From an uncultured Pelagibacteraceae bacterium (GTDB lineage Bacteria; Pseudomonadota; Alphaproteobacteria; Pelagibacterales; Pelagibacteraceae), in contig CACHFM010000005.1 of the NCBI GenBank assembly GCA_902579105.1, positions 18,519 through 82,518 on the forward strand: DNA of 64,000 nt, in the 5' to 3' direction. Position numbers and translations under genes: made by a program. The notes beneath the pieces were generated by a model. It did no database searches and was not told the DNA's origin. It saw only the letters and a program-made list of their open reading frames with translations. Positions 19,361 through 28,725 of this stretch are shown here, piece after piece (position 1 is the first letter of the stretch; every line of letters starts with the position of its first letter).

Positions 19361-20146
19361 ATGATTGGATTATTTTTAGGCGATACAGATTTTTCTGAAA
19401 TAGTTTTAAACAAAATAAAACGATTAAAAAAAAAATATTTTATTATTGATTTTTCAAAAAATAATAAATTTAAAAATAATATGTACTCTAATCGAATAAG
19501 TATTGGAAAATTTGGTAAAATTCTTAATTTAATAAAAGAAAAAAATTCAAAAAAAGTTTTATTCGCAGGCAAAATAGCCAAGCCAAAATTTTCATCTTTA
19601 AGATTAGATTTTAAAGGCTTTTATTATATGCCAAGCGTTATTAAAGCTGCAAAAAAAGGTGATGCTGCAATAGTTAAATCAATAATTAATATATTAAATA
19701 AAGAGGATATAAAAGTTATTAGCTCAATTTATTTTAATCCAGAATTATCTTTAAAATCAGGAAATTATACAAAACTTAAACCTAATAAAAAGGATTTAGT
19801 ATCAATTAAAAAAGGTATTAAATATTTTAATAAATTCAGCGATTTAGATCATGTCCAAGCTTTAGTTGTTAATAATAGTAAAGTTATTGCCAGGGAGGGG
19901 AGAGATGGTACTAAAAAAATGTTATCTAAATTAAAAAAAAAAACGCAAGGTGTTTTAATTAAATTTCCTAAAAAAAAACAAGATTTAAGAATGGATTTAC
20001 CCACAATTGGTCTTCAAACATTTAAGGATTGTAAAAAATATGGTGTAAAAGGAATAGTATTAAAATCTAAAAAAAATATAATTTTGGATAAGGTTAAATG
20101 TATTAAATTTGCAAATAGAAATAATATATTTATGAAAGTTATATGA
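19361..20146 (+). CDS. lpxI: UDP-2,3-diacylglucosamine pyrophosphatase LpxI
   Basis: Releases UMP from UDP-2,3-diacylglucosamine to give lipid X; the alphaproteobacterial replacement for LpxH. I place the start at the ATG at 19361, directly after the lpxA stop, giving 261 residues; the ORF track begins 48 bp earlier inside lpxA. The protein starts MIGLFLGDTDFSEIVLNKI and has FAGKIAKP, KKGDAAIVKSIINILNKEDIKVISS and DHVQALVVNNSKVIAREGRDGTKKML, resembling LpxI family blocks including the conserved acidic EGxDGT. Its place between lpxA and lpxB supports the call. Confidence 0.92.
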   Translation: MIGLFLGDTDFSEIVLNKIKRLKKKYFIIDFSKNNKFKNNMYSNRISIGKFGKILNLIKEKNSKKVLFAGKIAKPKFSSLRLDFKGFYYMPSVIKAAKKGDAAIVKSIINILNKEDIKVISSIYFNPELSLKSGNYTKLKPNKKDLVSIKKGIKYFNKFSDLDHVQALVVNNSKVIAREGRDGTKKMLSKLKKKTQGVLIKFPKKKQDLRMDLPTIGLQTFKDCKKYGVKGIVLKSKKNIILDKVKCIKFANRNNIFMKVI

Positions 20147-21279
20147 AAAAAATATTTATACTAACAGGAGAACCTTCAGGTGATAAGTTAGCTTCTACAG
20201 TTATATCAAAGCTTCAATCTATAAATTCGGAAATCAAATATTTGTCTGTAGGTGGATCTAATTTAAAAAAGTTAGGTATTAGCTCTATTTATGACTTAAA
20301 GGAGATAACTTACCTTGGATTTACAAGTGTTATTTTAAATATTTTTAAAATTAGAAAGAAAATTAATCAAACTGTAGAAGAGATAGTAAAATTTAATCCT
20401 GATGTTTTATTTAGTGTTGATAGTCCTGATTTTACCCTGAGAGTAGCTGAAAAAGTTAAGAAAATTAATAGTAATATTAAAACAATTCATTACGTAGCAC
20501 CTCAAGTGTGGGTTTGGAGAAAAAATAGAGTTAAAAAAATCAAAAGGTTTATTGATCATATTCTTTTACTTTTTGAATTTGAAAAAGAATATTTTGATAA
20601 GGAAAAGATCAAGAATACTTTTGTAGGACATCCTTTAATTGAAACAAAAGAAAATACAAAAACTAAAATCGATAATTTAATACCAGAAGACAAGAAAATT
20701 ATTTCCTTATTTCCAGGAAGCAGAAAATCTGAAACCATAATTTTGTTACCAATTTTAATAAGTTTTATTCAATTAATGAATAAACAATATAAAGATTATT
20801 TTTTTTATTTTCATGCCACTGAAGAAAATAAAAATTCAATATTAGATATTGTTAAACAAAATAATATTCAAAATATAGATGTTGTATCTGAGGAAAATAT
20901 TAAATCAGATGTCTTATCTAAATCTATTTTTGCGGTATCAAAATCTGGAACAGTCTCACTACAAATATGTAATGCGAACATACCATCTATAATTATTTAT
21001 AAATTAGGTTTTATAAACTTTATGATATTTAAATTATTAGTGAATGTTAAATTTGCAAATATTATTAATATTATCAATAATCGAGAAGTAATTCCTGAAC
21101 TTCTTCAAAACGAATGTAATGCTAATGAAATTTATAAAACAGTAATCTATTTTTTAAAACATCCTGAACTTATTAAAAATCAATTAAACGAGTGTAATAA
21201 AACTTTAGAGGGCATTAGATCAAAGACTTCATCATCAGATGAGTCATCAGCAGTTCTATCTAATTATCTCGTTTCCTAA
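20143..21279 (+). CDS. lpxB: Lipid-A-disaccharide synthase
   Basis: Condenses lipid X with UDP-diacylglucosamine to form the beta-1,6 lipid A disaccharide. The 378-residue protein begins KKIFILTGEPSGDKLASTVI, the LpxB N-terminal signature. DSPDFTLRVAEKVKK, HYVAPQVWVWRKNRVKKIKRFIDHILLLFEFEKEYF and SLFPGSRKSE are other family motifs. AVSKSGTVSLQICNANIPSIIIYK matches the nucleotide-binding part of the GT-B fold. It is the last gene of the rpsB-lpxB run and overlaps gltX by 24 bp, tail to tail. Confidence 0.95.
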   Translation: MKKIFILTGEPSGDKLASTVISKLQSINSEIKYLSVGGSNLKKLGISSIYDLKEITYLGFTSVILNIFKIRKKINQTVEEIVKFNPDVLFSVDSPDFTLRVAEKVKKINSNIKTIHYVAPQVWVWRKNRVKKIKRFIDHILLLFEFEKEYFDKEKIKNTFVGHPLIETKENTKTKIDNLIPEDKKIISLFPGSRKSETIILLPILISFIQLMNKQYKDYFFYFHATEENKNSILDIVKQNNIQNIDVVSEENIKSDVLSKSIFAVSKSGTVSLQICNANIPSIIIYKLGFINFMIFKLLVNVKFANIINIINNREVIPELLQNECNANEIYKTVIYFLKHPELIKNQLNECNKTLEGIRSKTSSSDESSAVLSNYLVS

Positions 21280-22656
21280 TCTTTTCTGTACTTCTTCCTT
21301 ACCTAAAGAAATTAAAATATCATATAGTCCCGGGCCAAATTTAGATCCAGTTAAAATAACTCTTAAGGGTTGTCCTACACCCTTAAAATTAGTCTCATGT
21401 TTTTTTATTAAATTATTTATAATGGGCTCCAATATTTCTCTATTTAAACTATTTAAGGATAAAATTTCAGTTTTAAATTCTTGAATTATATTTCTTGCTT
21501 TATCGTCAATTAGTTTAAGATCATCTTTATTAAAATTTATTTCATCTTGAATTATATATTTTGCATTGTTGAATATATCTTCTAATGTTTTTGCTTTATT
21601 TTTTAAAAATGATAATGAATTTTTTATTTTTTTCACTTTTTCAGGTTTAATTTTTTCTTTATAAGTTTCACAATAAGCTACTAAACTTTGGTATAGTTCG
21701 TTTTCATCTATAGTTTTGATATAGTGTTCGTTCATTGATAAAATGCGGCTCATATCTAGCTTTGAAGGTGATTTTCCAATTCCTTTTAAATTAAAATATT
21801 TAATACTCTCATCAAGTGTGAATATTTCTTTATCTTTGTATGACCAGCCTAATCTTAGTAAATAATTTCTTAAAGCATCTGGCATAATTCCAATCTTTGA
21901 GTAGTCATCTAAAGTTGAAGCATTATCTCTTTTAGATAGCTTTTTTCCTTCTATTGTATGGATTAATGGTATGTGAGCGAAATTAGGTACCTCCCAGCCC
22001 ATGGCTATATAAATCTGAATTTGTTTAAAAGTATTTATTTTATGATCGTCACCTCTAATAATGTGAGTCATCCCCATTTGATGGTCATCTACTGTTGCTG
22101 AAAGGTTATAAGTTGGAGTATAATCATTTCTTAAGATTATAAAATCCTCAATAGTACTGTTATCAACCTCAACATCACCCTGCACCAGGTCTTTTAAAAT
22201 AGAATTTCCTTCAATTTTACTTTTAAATCTAATTACAGGTTTAATACCTTTTGGAATGTCTTTTTCATCTGCATCTCTCCATTTTCTATTATAGATATAA
22301 GGCAGCTTTTTTTGTCTAGCTCTTTTCTTTTGTTCTTCAATTTCATTACTAGAACAATAACATTTATATGCATTTCCATTTTTTAATAATTCATTTGCAA
22401 CTTTGATGTGATCATCAATTTTAGTTGATTGAATATATTCATCGCCATCATGTTCAATTCCTATCCATTTTAAAGAATTTATAATTTGGATTTTATACTC
22501 TTCTTTAGATCTCTCCTTATCAGTATCCTCAATTCTTAAGCGAAAAGTACCTTTTTGATTTTTTGAGTAAAGCCAATTAAATAACGCTGTTCTTACACCT
22601 CCAATATGAAGAGCTCCAGTGGGTGAGGGAGCAAAACGTGTTGCTACATTTGACAT
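21256..22656 (-). CDS. gltX: Glutamyl-tRNA synthetase
   Basis: Class I synthetase charging tRNA-Glu, possibly also tRNA-Gln in a clade with two GltX paralogues and GatCAB. The 466-residue protein starts MSNVATRFAPSPTGALHIGGVRTALFNWLYSK (HIGH-type motif) and has GKKLSKRDNAS (KMSKS-type motif) near residue 240. The length is typical of the bacterial discriminating or non-discriminating forms; specificity cannot be told by eye. It lies downstream of lexA with 22 bp between, and converges on lpxB. Confidence 0.94.
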   Translation of the reverse strand: MSNVATRFAPSPTGALHIGGVRTALFNWLYSKNQKGTFRLRIEDTDKERSKEEYKIQIINSLKWIGIEHDGDEYIQSTKIDDHIKVANELLKNGNAYKCYCSSNEIEEQKKRARQKKLPYIYNRKWRDADEKDIPKGIKPVIRFKSKIEGNSILKDLVQGDVEVDNSTIEDFIILRNDYTPTYNLSATVDDHQMGMTHIIRGDDHKINTFKQIQIYIAMGWEVPNFAHIPLIHTIEGKKLSKRDNASTLDDYSKIGIMPDALRNYLLRLGWSYKDKEIFTLDESIKYFNLKGIGKSPSKLDMSRILSMNEHYIKTIDENELYQSLVAYCETYKEKIKPEKVKKIKNSLSFLKNKAKTLEDIFNNAKYIIQDEINFNKDDLKLIDDKARNIIQEFKTEILSLNSLNREILEPIINNLIKKHETNFKGVGQPLRVILTGSKFGPGLYDILISLGKEEVQKRLGNEIIR

Positions 22657-22678
22657 CAGTGTTGTTTAGACTATTTTT

Positions 22679-23356
22679 TTAGAAGTTTCTATATAAAGAT
22701 ACTAAAACACCTTGAACTTTAACCCTATCAGGTCCAAAGATCTTTGTTTCATAGTTTCTATTAGCACTTTCTAGTGCTACGACTTTACCTTTTTTACGAA
22801 TTCTTTTAAGCATTGCTTCATGCTCATCAATTAAAGCTACTACTATTTTTCCGTTATCTGCTGTATCAGTTCTTTTAATAATTACAGTATCGCCTTCATT
22901 TATACCCGCTTCAATCATCGAGTCCCCTTGAACTTTTAAACCAAAATAATCTCCATTTTTTTCTAAGTTGCTAGGTAATGGTATTCTTGAGACTTCATTT
23001 TGAATAGCTTCAACTGGAGTACCGGCCGCTATTTTTCCAAGAACTGGAACCTCTATATCACCTGAATTAATATTAACTTCGTCTAAACCACCTTTAATTA
23101 CACTTGGTGAGAAACTATTATAAATATCATTAGCAGATGCTGTTTCTGGTAATTTAATAACCTCTAAAGCTCTTGCTTTGTGAGCTAATCTTTTAATAAA
23201 TCCTCTTTCTTCTAATGCAGAAATTAATCTATGTATTCCCGACTTAGATTTTAAATTAAGAGATTGCTTCATTTCTTCATAAGAAGGAGAAACGCCAGAG
23301 CTTCTCAACTTCTTGTTGATAAATAAAAGTAGGTTTTTTTGTTTTTTAGTTAGCAT
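22679..23356 (-). CDS. lexA: LexA SOS repressor
   Basis: Represses DNA-damage genes and self-cleaves when stimulated by RecA filaments. The 225-residue protein has an N-terminal winged helix (MLTKKQKNLLLFINKKLRSSGVSPSYEEMKQSLNLKSKSGIHRLISALEERGFIKRL). The Ala-Gly cleavage site is in GKIAAGTPVEA near residue 112. The catalytic serine is in VQGDSMIEAGI and the catalytic lysine region is DTADNGKIVVALIDEHEAMLKRI. The upstream region carries alphaproteobacterial-type SOS boxes, suggesting autoregulation. Confidence 0.96.
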   Translation of the reverse strand: MLTKKQKNLLLFINKKLRSSGVSPSYEEMKQSLNLKSKSGIHRLISALEERGFIKRLAHKARALEVIKLPETASANDIYNSFSPSVIKGGLDEVNINSGDIEVPVLGKIAAGTPVEAIQNEVSRIPLPSNLEKNGDYFGLKVQGDSMIEAGINEGDTVIIKRTDTADNGKIVVALIDEHEAMLKRIRKKGKVVALESANRNYETKIFGPDRVKVQGVLVSLYRNF

Positions 23357-23358
23357 AA

Positions 23359-23395
23359 GAACAAATATCGTACAAACAATGTTCTATAAAAGTTC
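23359..23395 (-). promoter_or_regulatory. SOS boxes (LexA operators) upstream of lexA
   Basis: GTTC-TATAAAA-GTTC at 23381-23395 is an exact match to the alphaproteobacterial direct-repeat SOS box GTTC-N7-GTTC, written here on the plus strand. On the minus strand TATAGA within this box could serve as the lexA -10 element, so LexA binding would block its own promoter. A second copy, GTAC-GATATTT-GTTC on the minus strand (23373-23359), has one mismatch and sits right at the lexA start. Confidence 0.72.
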
Positions 23396-23445
23396 TTATA
23401 AATAAACAATAGATAAAAAACTAAGTAAAATAAAGGTTTATTCGA

Positions 23446-24237
23446 CTATAAAATAGAAAAAATAGAATTTTTATCTAAATTTTTCAAAAGTGATTCACCA
23501 ATTAAAAATGTGTTGATTGAGGTTTTTTTATTTAACTCCAATAGCTCTTCTTTAGTTTTAATTCCACTTTCAGATATCAAAGGACCTCTGTGATTTTTTA
23601 CAACTTCATAAATATCATAGGTTGTATTTATATCAGTTTTAAGAGTTTTTAAATTTCTATTGTTTATTCCAATTAAAGCATCTTTAAAATTTAAAGCTTT
23701 TATTGCTTCATCAACAGTATGCACCTCAACTATAACAGACATATTATATTTTAATGCTTCCTCATATAATTCATTTGCAAGATCATCAGAAACTCCAGCT
23801 AGAATAATTAAAATCGCATCTGCACCATAACTTTTAGAAAGAGGTATTTGAAATTTATCTATAAAAAAATCCTTACATAGAATTGGTAAATTAATTTTAT
23901 CCTTTATTTTACTTATATGAATTAAATTTCCCAAAAAATAATCTTCTTCAGTTAAAACTGAAAGACATGTTGCTTTATTATTTAAATAAATTTGAGCAAT
24001 ATCTACTGGATTGTAGTTATCTATTAAAATACCTGCTGAGGGACTTGCTTTTTTAATTTCAGCAATAATTGAGGTTTTGTCATTTTTTATATTATTTTCA
24101 ATTTTCTCTTTAAAGTTAATATATGTATTATTTTTTTTAATTAGCTCGTCCAAAACTTTAAGATCTAAAGATTTTTTTAATTTGTCAATTTTCTCTATTT
24201 TTTTTTTGATTATATTTTGAAGTATATTTTCAGACAT
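23446..24237 (-). CDS. trpC: Indole-3-glycerol phosphate synthase
   Basis: Fourth step of tryptophan synthesis: ring closure of CdRP to indole-3-glycerol phosphate. The 263-residue TIM barrel has IIAEIKKASPSAGIL (catalytic Lys) near residue 58, ILCKDFFIDKFQIPLSKSYGADAILII near residue 118, GINNRNLKTLKTDIN and LISESGI near the C-terminus. It is a stand-alone TrpC, not fused to TrpF. It overlaps trpD by 8 bp. moaC and moeA, which often follow trpC in this alphaproteobacterial cluster, are absent. Confidence 0.95.
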   Translation of the reverse strand: MSENILQNIIKKKIEKIDKLKKSLDLKVLDELIKKNNTYINFKEKIENNIKNDKTSIIAEIKKASPSAGILIDNYNPVDIAQIYLNNKATCLSVLTEEDYFLGNLIHISKIKDKINLPILCKDFFIDKFQIPLSKSYGADAILIILAGVSDDLANELYEEALKYNMSVIVEVHTVDEAIKALNFKDALIGINNRNLKTLKTDINTTYDIYEVVKNHRGPLISESGIKTKEELLELNKKTSINTFLIGESLLKNLDKNSIFSIL

Positions 24238-25222
24238 TTTGTATTTTTTCTAGGTGAGAAAAAGCTTTCCCAGAAAGGATAAATTCTCTTGCATGATTAT
24301 AAGCTTCTGGAAATTCAGAAAATTTTTCTGCAACAATTAAACCAGCTGCTGCATTCAAACAAGTTGCTTTTGAAAAATCATTATCTTTACCTTTAAAAAT
24401 TTCAATTATCTTATCAGCATTAAAATTAGCATCATCACCAATTAAATTTTCAAATTTATCTGCATTAACATTAAAAGATTTTGGATCAATTATAATTTCA
24501 GATATTTTACCTTCTTTTAGTTGAATTACATTTGTTTTAGCATAAGGTGATATTTCATCTAAACCATCTTCACTGTTTAAAATCCACGCAAATTTAATAT
24601 TTAAATTTTTAAGTCCTTTAGCAAATATCATTAATAATTTTTTATCAAAAACTCCAACAACTTGCTTCTCAACCAATGCAGGATTACTTAATGGTCCGAT
24701 CATATTAAAAATAGTTCTTTTACCAATTTTTTTTCTTACTGGTCCAACAAATCTCATTGCACTATGATAATTTGGAGCAAACATAAAACCAAAGTTATTG
24801 ATATTGATTTCTCTTTCTATGTCTTTTGGTTCATGATCTATTTTAATTCTAAGAGCCTCAAGGACATCTCCAGAACCACATTTTGATGATACTGCTTTAT
24901 TGCCATGTTTAGCTACTTTTGTACCCATACTAGCTAGAAGTAAAGCTGAAGCTGTAGAAATATTTAAAGTATTCATACCATCTCCACCAGTTCCGCAGGT
25001 ATCTATACAGCCAGTAATATTTACTCTTTTTGATTTTTCTCTAAGAACATAAACACCACCAGCAATTTCATCTGAAACTTCACCTTTTTCAGAGAGTAGA
25101 GTTAAAAAATCAAAAATTTCTTCTTCATTAGCTTTACCAGACATTATTAATTCAAAAGCAGATTTGCTTTCTTCAAAAGCTAAATTTTCCTTTTTTTTTA
25201 ATTTCTCTAAAATCTGTTCCAT
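24230..25222 (-). CDS. trpD: Anthranilate phosphoribosyltransferase
   Basis: Second step of tryptophan synthesis, transferring phosphoribose from PRPP to anthranilate. The 330-residue protein has DTCGTGGDGMNTLNISTASALLLASMGTKVAKHGNKAVSSKCGSGDVLEAL, which contains the CGTGGD PRPP-binding motif, the KHGN motif and the anthranilate site. FAPNYHSAMRFVGPVRKKIGKRTIFNMIGPLSNPA is the second conserved block. It abuts trpG with 1 bp overlap and overlaps trpC by 8 bp. Confidence 0.96.
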   Translation of the reverse strand: MEQILEKLKKKENLAFEESKSAFELIMSGKANEEEIFDFLTLLSEKGEVSDEIAGGVYVLREKSKRVNITGCIDTCGTGGDGMNTLNISTASALLLASMGTKVAKHGNKAVSSKCGSGDVLEALRIKIDHEPKDIEREININNFGFMFAPNYHSAMRFVGPVRKKIGKRTIFNMIGPLSNPALVEKQVVGVFDKKLLMIFAKGLKNLNIKFAWILNSEDGLDEISPYAKTNVIQLKEGKISEIIIDPKSFNVNADKFENLIGDDANFNADKIIEIFKGKDNDFSKATCLNAAAGLIVAEKFSEFPEAYNHAREFILSGKAFSHLEKIQNV

Positions 25223-25791
25223 TATTGATAATTTATAAAGTTTTTTAATATTTTCATTCCTAATTTAGTTTTAATACTTTCCGGATGGAATTGTACACCA
25301 TGAATATTATATTCTTTATGCTGAACACCCATTATTAATCCATCATTACTTTCTGCAGTAATTTTTAAATTTTTAGATAATGATTTCTTATCAATAATTA
25401 AGCTATGATATCTAGTAGCTTCAAATGTTCTTGGGAGATTTTTTAAAATTCCAATTTTATAAGATTTAATTTTACTTGTTTTTCCATGCATTAATTTTTT
25501 TGCTTGAATAATTTTTGAACCAAAAACTTGACCTATAATTTGATGGCCTAGGCATACCCCAAGAAAAGGAATATCTTTATGAAGAGTTTTTAAAATATTT
25601 AAACAATTTCCAGATTGATTTGGATTTCCTGGACCTGGTGAAATTACAATTTTATTATATTTTTTTTTTATTATTTCTTTTGAAGTAATTTTATTATTTC
25701 TTATTACATCGACTTTTACATTTAATGATGAAAGATAGTGATAAAGATTAAATGTAAAACTATCATAATTATCTATTAAAAGTATTTTCAT
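25222..25791 (-). CDS. trpG: Anthranilate synthase glutamine amidotransferase subunit
   Basis: Supplies ammonia from glutamine to TrpE. The 189-residue class I amidotransferase begins MKILLIDNYDSFTFNLYHYLSSL, then ISPGPGNPNQSG. The nucleophile is in FLGVCLGHQIIGQVFG (Cys near residue 78), and the His/Glu pair is in HGVQFHPESIKT near residue 167. It is unfused to TrpD. In other bacteria a TrpG may double as PabA for folate; this cannot be decided here. It shares 1 bp with both neighbours. Confidence 0.95.
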   Translation of the reverse strand: MKILLIDNYDSFTFNLYHYLSSLNVKVDVIRNNKITSKEIIKKKYNKIVISPGPGNPNQSGNCLNILKTLHKDIPFLGVCLGHQIIGQVFGSKIIQAKKLMHGKTSKIKSYKIGILKNLPRTFEATRYHSLIIDKKSLSKNLKITAESNDGLIMGVQHKEYNIHGVQFHPESIKTKLGMKILKNFINYQ

Positions 25792-27251
25792 TATCTCAAA
25801 GCGTTAATTAAAGCTTTGGCTTTATTAACTGTTTCCTCATATTCCTTAATTGGTTTACTATCTGCTACAATTCCTGCACCAGCTTGAACATAAAATTTTT
25901 TATTTTTTGCAACAGCCGTTCTTAATGCAATACATGTATCAAATTCTCCATTTGCCGAAAAATATCCAATACCACCAGCGTACACTTTTCTTCTTGTTGA
26001 TTCTAATTCATCTATAATTTCCATAGCTCTAATTTTTGGTGCACCAGAAACGGTGCCAGCAGGAAAACCTGCTAACAATGACTTAAATTTTGAGATTTTT
26101 TTATTATATTCTCCTACAACATTGGAAACTATGTGCATAACATGAGAATACCGTTCAATAATAAAACTTTCTGTAACTTTGACTGAATTAATTTTAGAAA
26201 CTTTACCAGCATCGTTTCTACCCAAATCTAAGAGCATTAAATGTTCTGATAATTCTTTTTTATCTTTTAGCAAATCTTTTTCATAATAAAGGTCTTCTTT
26301 TTTTGTTTTTCCTCTTGGTCTTGTTCCAGCTATTGGTCTTACAGTTATTTTGTTGTCTCTTAATCTTACTAATATTTCAGGACTAGCCCCAACTATTTGA
26401 AAATCACTAAAATTAAAGAAAAACATAAAAGGAGAAGGATTTGTAATTCTTAATTTTTTATAAATATCGAGAGGATTTTTTGTCAATTTTGCCTCAAATC
26501 TTTGACTCAAGACAACTTGAAAAATATCACCTATTTTAATGTATTTTTTAGCTTTATTAACCATATTAAGAAATTTGTTTTTAGGTGTATTGGATTTAAC
26601 CTTAATATCTTTAACAACTTTAATTTTTGATTTACTTAAATTCTTTATAGAAGACTGAATTGTAAGTTTAAAAAGTTCAGATTTTATATCTTCAAATCTT
26701 TTTTGATAATTAGTAATTTTTTCATCATTAAAAATATTGATTATATAAAACATTTCTTTTTTTAAATTGTCATGAATTATAAGAGTTCTAGGTCTCATTA
26801 ATCTAACATCAGGTAAATTAAGATCGTTTTTGCAATTATTAGGTATTTTTTCAATATATCTAATAGAGTCATAAGAAAAATACCCAGAGATTAAAGAACA
26901 AATCTTTGGCAATGATTTTGGTGTTTCAAATTTAAAATCTTCAATAATTTTTTCTATTAATTGATCTGGATTATCTTTTAGTTTAATTCTTTTTTTGTTT
27001 TTTATTAAATATGAGTTTTTGTTATTAAATTCCCATATTTTATCAGGATTTCTGCCAAATATTGTATATCTACCTTTAATTTTACCTTTTTCAACCGATT
27101 CAAAGATAAAACTGTTTTTTTCAATTAAAAAATTATCAATTAGATTAATTACTTCATCATCATTTTTTACCTTTTTAGAGGCATAGATGATTTGATTTTT
27201 TTTGCTTCTATGTCGAAACTTAAAATCTTTGAAGCTTCGATTAATTATCAT
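25791..27251 (-). CDS. trpE: Anthranilate synthase component I
   Basis: Converts chorismate to anthranilate using ammonia from TrpG. The 486-residue protein has DIFQVVLSQRFEAKLTKNPLDIYKKLRITNPSPFMFFFNF in the middle. The chorismate-binding C-terminus includes IAGTRPRGKTKKED, LLDLGRNDAGKVS, HVMHIVSNVVGEY, FPAGTVSGAPKIRAMEIIDELE and YAGGIGYFSANGEFDTCIALRTAV. TrpE is feedback-inhibited by tryptophan in the family. It overlaps the upstream foldase gene by 4 bp, so trpEGDC may be read from the promoter in front of that gene; no trp leader peptide or attenuator is seen. Confidence 0.95.
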   Translation of the reverse strand: MIINRSFKDFKFRHRSKKNQIIYASKKVKNDDEVINLIDNFLIEKNSFIFESVEKGKIKGRYTIFGRNPDKIWEFNNKNSYLIKNKKRIKLKDNPDQLIEKIIEDFKFETPKSLPKICSLISGYFSYDSIRYIEKIPNNCKNDLNLPDVRLMRPRTLIIHDNLKKEMFYIINIFNDEKITNYQKRFEDIKSELFKLTIQSSIKNLSKSKIKVVKDIKVKSNTPKNKFLNMVNKAKKYIKIGDIFQVVLSQRFEAKLTKNPLDIYKKLRITNPSPFMFFFNFSDFQIVGASPEILVRLRDNKITVRPIAGTRPRGKTKKEDLYYEKDLLKDKKELSEHLMLLDLGRNDAGKVSKINSVKVTESFIIERYSHVMHIVSNVVGEYNKKISKFKSLLAGFPAGTVSGAPKIRAMEIIDELESTRRKVYAGGIGYFSANGEFDTCIALRTAVAKNKKFYVQAGAGIVADSKPIKEYEETVNKAKALINALR

Positions 27252-28669
27252 TTGAAATAATTTCTAACCCGTTCAATAGTTTTTTGATTTAATTGTACTT
27301 GATATTTATTGTTAAGTAATAGATCGTATGATTGAAGTATGGTTTTCCTATTGTTTGTATTGTGCTTATTAACAAAATTTAAGTAGTCTTTGTCTGTTAT
27401 ATCAAATATATTTTGTTTAGAATTGGCTAATTTAATAAGATAAATTCTATTTTCTTTATCACTGACCATTGTAAAAGAGTCGATAGGCAATGAGTAAATT
27501 AATTTAACAGAATTTTCTTCAAATCTTTCATGGTCATTAATAGATTTTAAAGTAAGATACTGAATACTATAACCACCCATTTCTTTAAATTTATTATTAT
27601 CAAATTCTTTTTTTTGAATTTTTTCCAATATACTTCTATTTTGATCAAATTTACCTTTTTGATAAACTAACTCACGAATTTCATCATTAATCGTTTGATC
27701 TGTTAAATCAGGTCCACGATCAAATTTGTTAGTAATAGAATAGAGTAAAAAATTATCTCCATTTTCAATAAGATCTATTTCTGAAGATCTTTTTGAATAA
27801 ATGATATCTTCATTTTCTTTTTTGTTTTTTGAAGGAGCATATTCCTTGATTTCAATGACTTTGATATTGATATCTTTAAGAATAACTTCAAAGCTAACAC
27901 CTTGTGAAATTTCATTTTCAATACTATCTATTTTATCAAAAAATTCTTGATTAAATTCATCTAATCCAATTAAATTTTTTGGATTTAAAGTAACATATTT
28001 AAAATCGATATATTCTCTTTTTAATTTATCTTTATTTTCCTCTAAAAAAGTCTGAATTTCCAAATTAGTATAATCATCTTTTTTCTTATACAAATTTTCC
28101 ATTTCAAAATATTCAAGGTCTAAAGATTTATTTTCATCTTCAAATTTTTTTTTAATTAAAAATTCTGGTGTTATTGTTCCAGCACCAATAATATCAAATA
28201 AATGTTTTTGAAGTTCTCGATTTTTTAATTTAAGTTCAAACATTGGAGCAGATATATTATTTGATAATAAAAATTTTTCATATTTAGTTCTTTGAAAAAC
28301 ATTATTTTCATCATGAAAATTTTTATTTTCTTTTATATTTTTTAATATAACCAATTCTGAAACTGAAAGATCAAAATCCTCGATTTCTAAATTAATTAAA
28401 GTTGTTGAGATGAGACCAGATAGCAATTCTTCAATTATATTGTTATCTAAATTTTCTTTAATTATTTCTTGTGTAATTCCACTTTCATTCAGATAGTTCA
28501 TGAAATCTTGTGTAGTTACATTAGTATTATTTATCTTTGCAATATTATTTTGATTGTTTGAGCTAAAACCACCTCCAAAACCTCCAAAACCGAAAGCAAT
28601 TACAATTATTAGAATTAAGATTAACCCACCTAGTTTTTTAAAACCAAAATTTTTTAAAGTTTCTATCAT
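27248..28669 (-). CDS. PpiD-like membrane-anchored periplasmic folding factor (SurA N-terminal family)
   Basis: Probable peptidyl-prolyl isomerase/chaperone for exported proteins. I choose the ATG at 28669, giving 473 residues (MIETLKNFGFKKLGGLILILIIVIAFGFGGFGGGF), instead of the TTG 33 bp upstream. That start gives the PpiD pattern: a short cytoplasmic part, one membrane helix at about residues 13-31, then IAKINNTNVTTQDFMNYLN, matching the SurA/PpiD N-domain. A parvulin core is expected around residues 210-340 but its motifs are weak, so isomerase activity is uncertain. It is positioned between tpiA (divergent) and trpE, the usual alphaproteobacterial location. Confidence 0.8.
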   Translation of the reverse strand: MIETLKNFGFKKLGGLILILIIVIAFGFGGFGGGFSSNNQNNIAKINNTNVTTQDFMNYLNESGITQEIIKENLDNNIIEELLSGLISTTLINLEIEDFDLSVSELVILKNIKENKNFHDENNVFQRTKYEKFLLSNNISAPMFELKLKNRELQKHLFDIIGAGTITPEFLIKKKFEDENKSLDLEYFEMENLYKKKDDYTNLEIQTFLEENKDKLKREYIDFKYVTLNPKNLIGLDEFNQEFFDKIDSIENEISQGVSFEVILKDINIKVIEIKEYAPSKNKKENEDIIYSKRSSEIDLIENGDNFLLYSITNKFDRGPDLTDQTINDEIRELVYQKGKFDQNRSILEKIQKKEFDNNKFKEMGGYSIQYLTLKSINDHERFEENSVKLIYSLPIDSFTMVSDKENRIYLIKLANSKQNIFDITDKDYLNFVNKHNTNNRKTILQSYDLLLNNKYQVQLNQKTIERVRNYFK

Positions 28670-28725
28670 AGCGCTATTAATATATTGATCTGTAAAAAAC
28701 AAATCTATAGATTAAAAATTCAATT

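Noticed and set aside
23446-28669. Tryptophan attenuator or leader peptide for the trp genes
   Set aside because: trpE overlaps the upstream foldase gene by 4 bp and no Trp-rich short ORF or alternative hairpins are visible.
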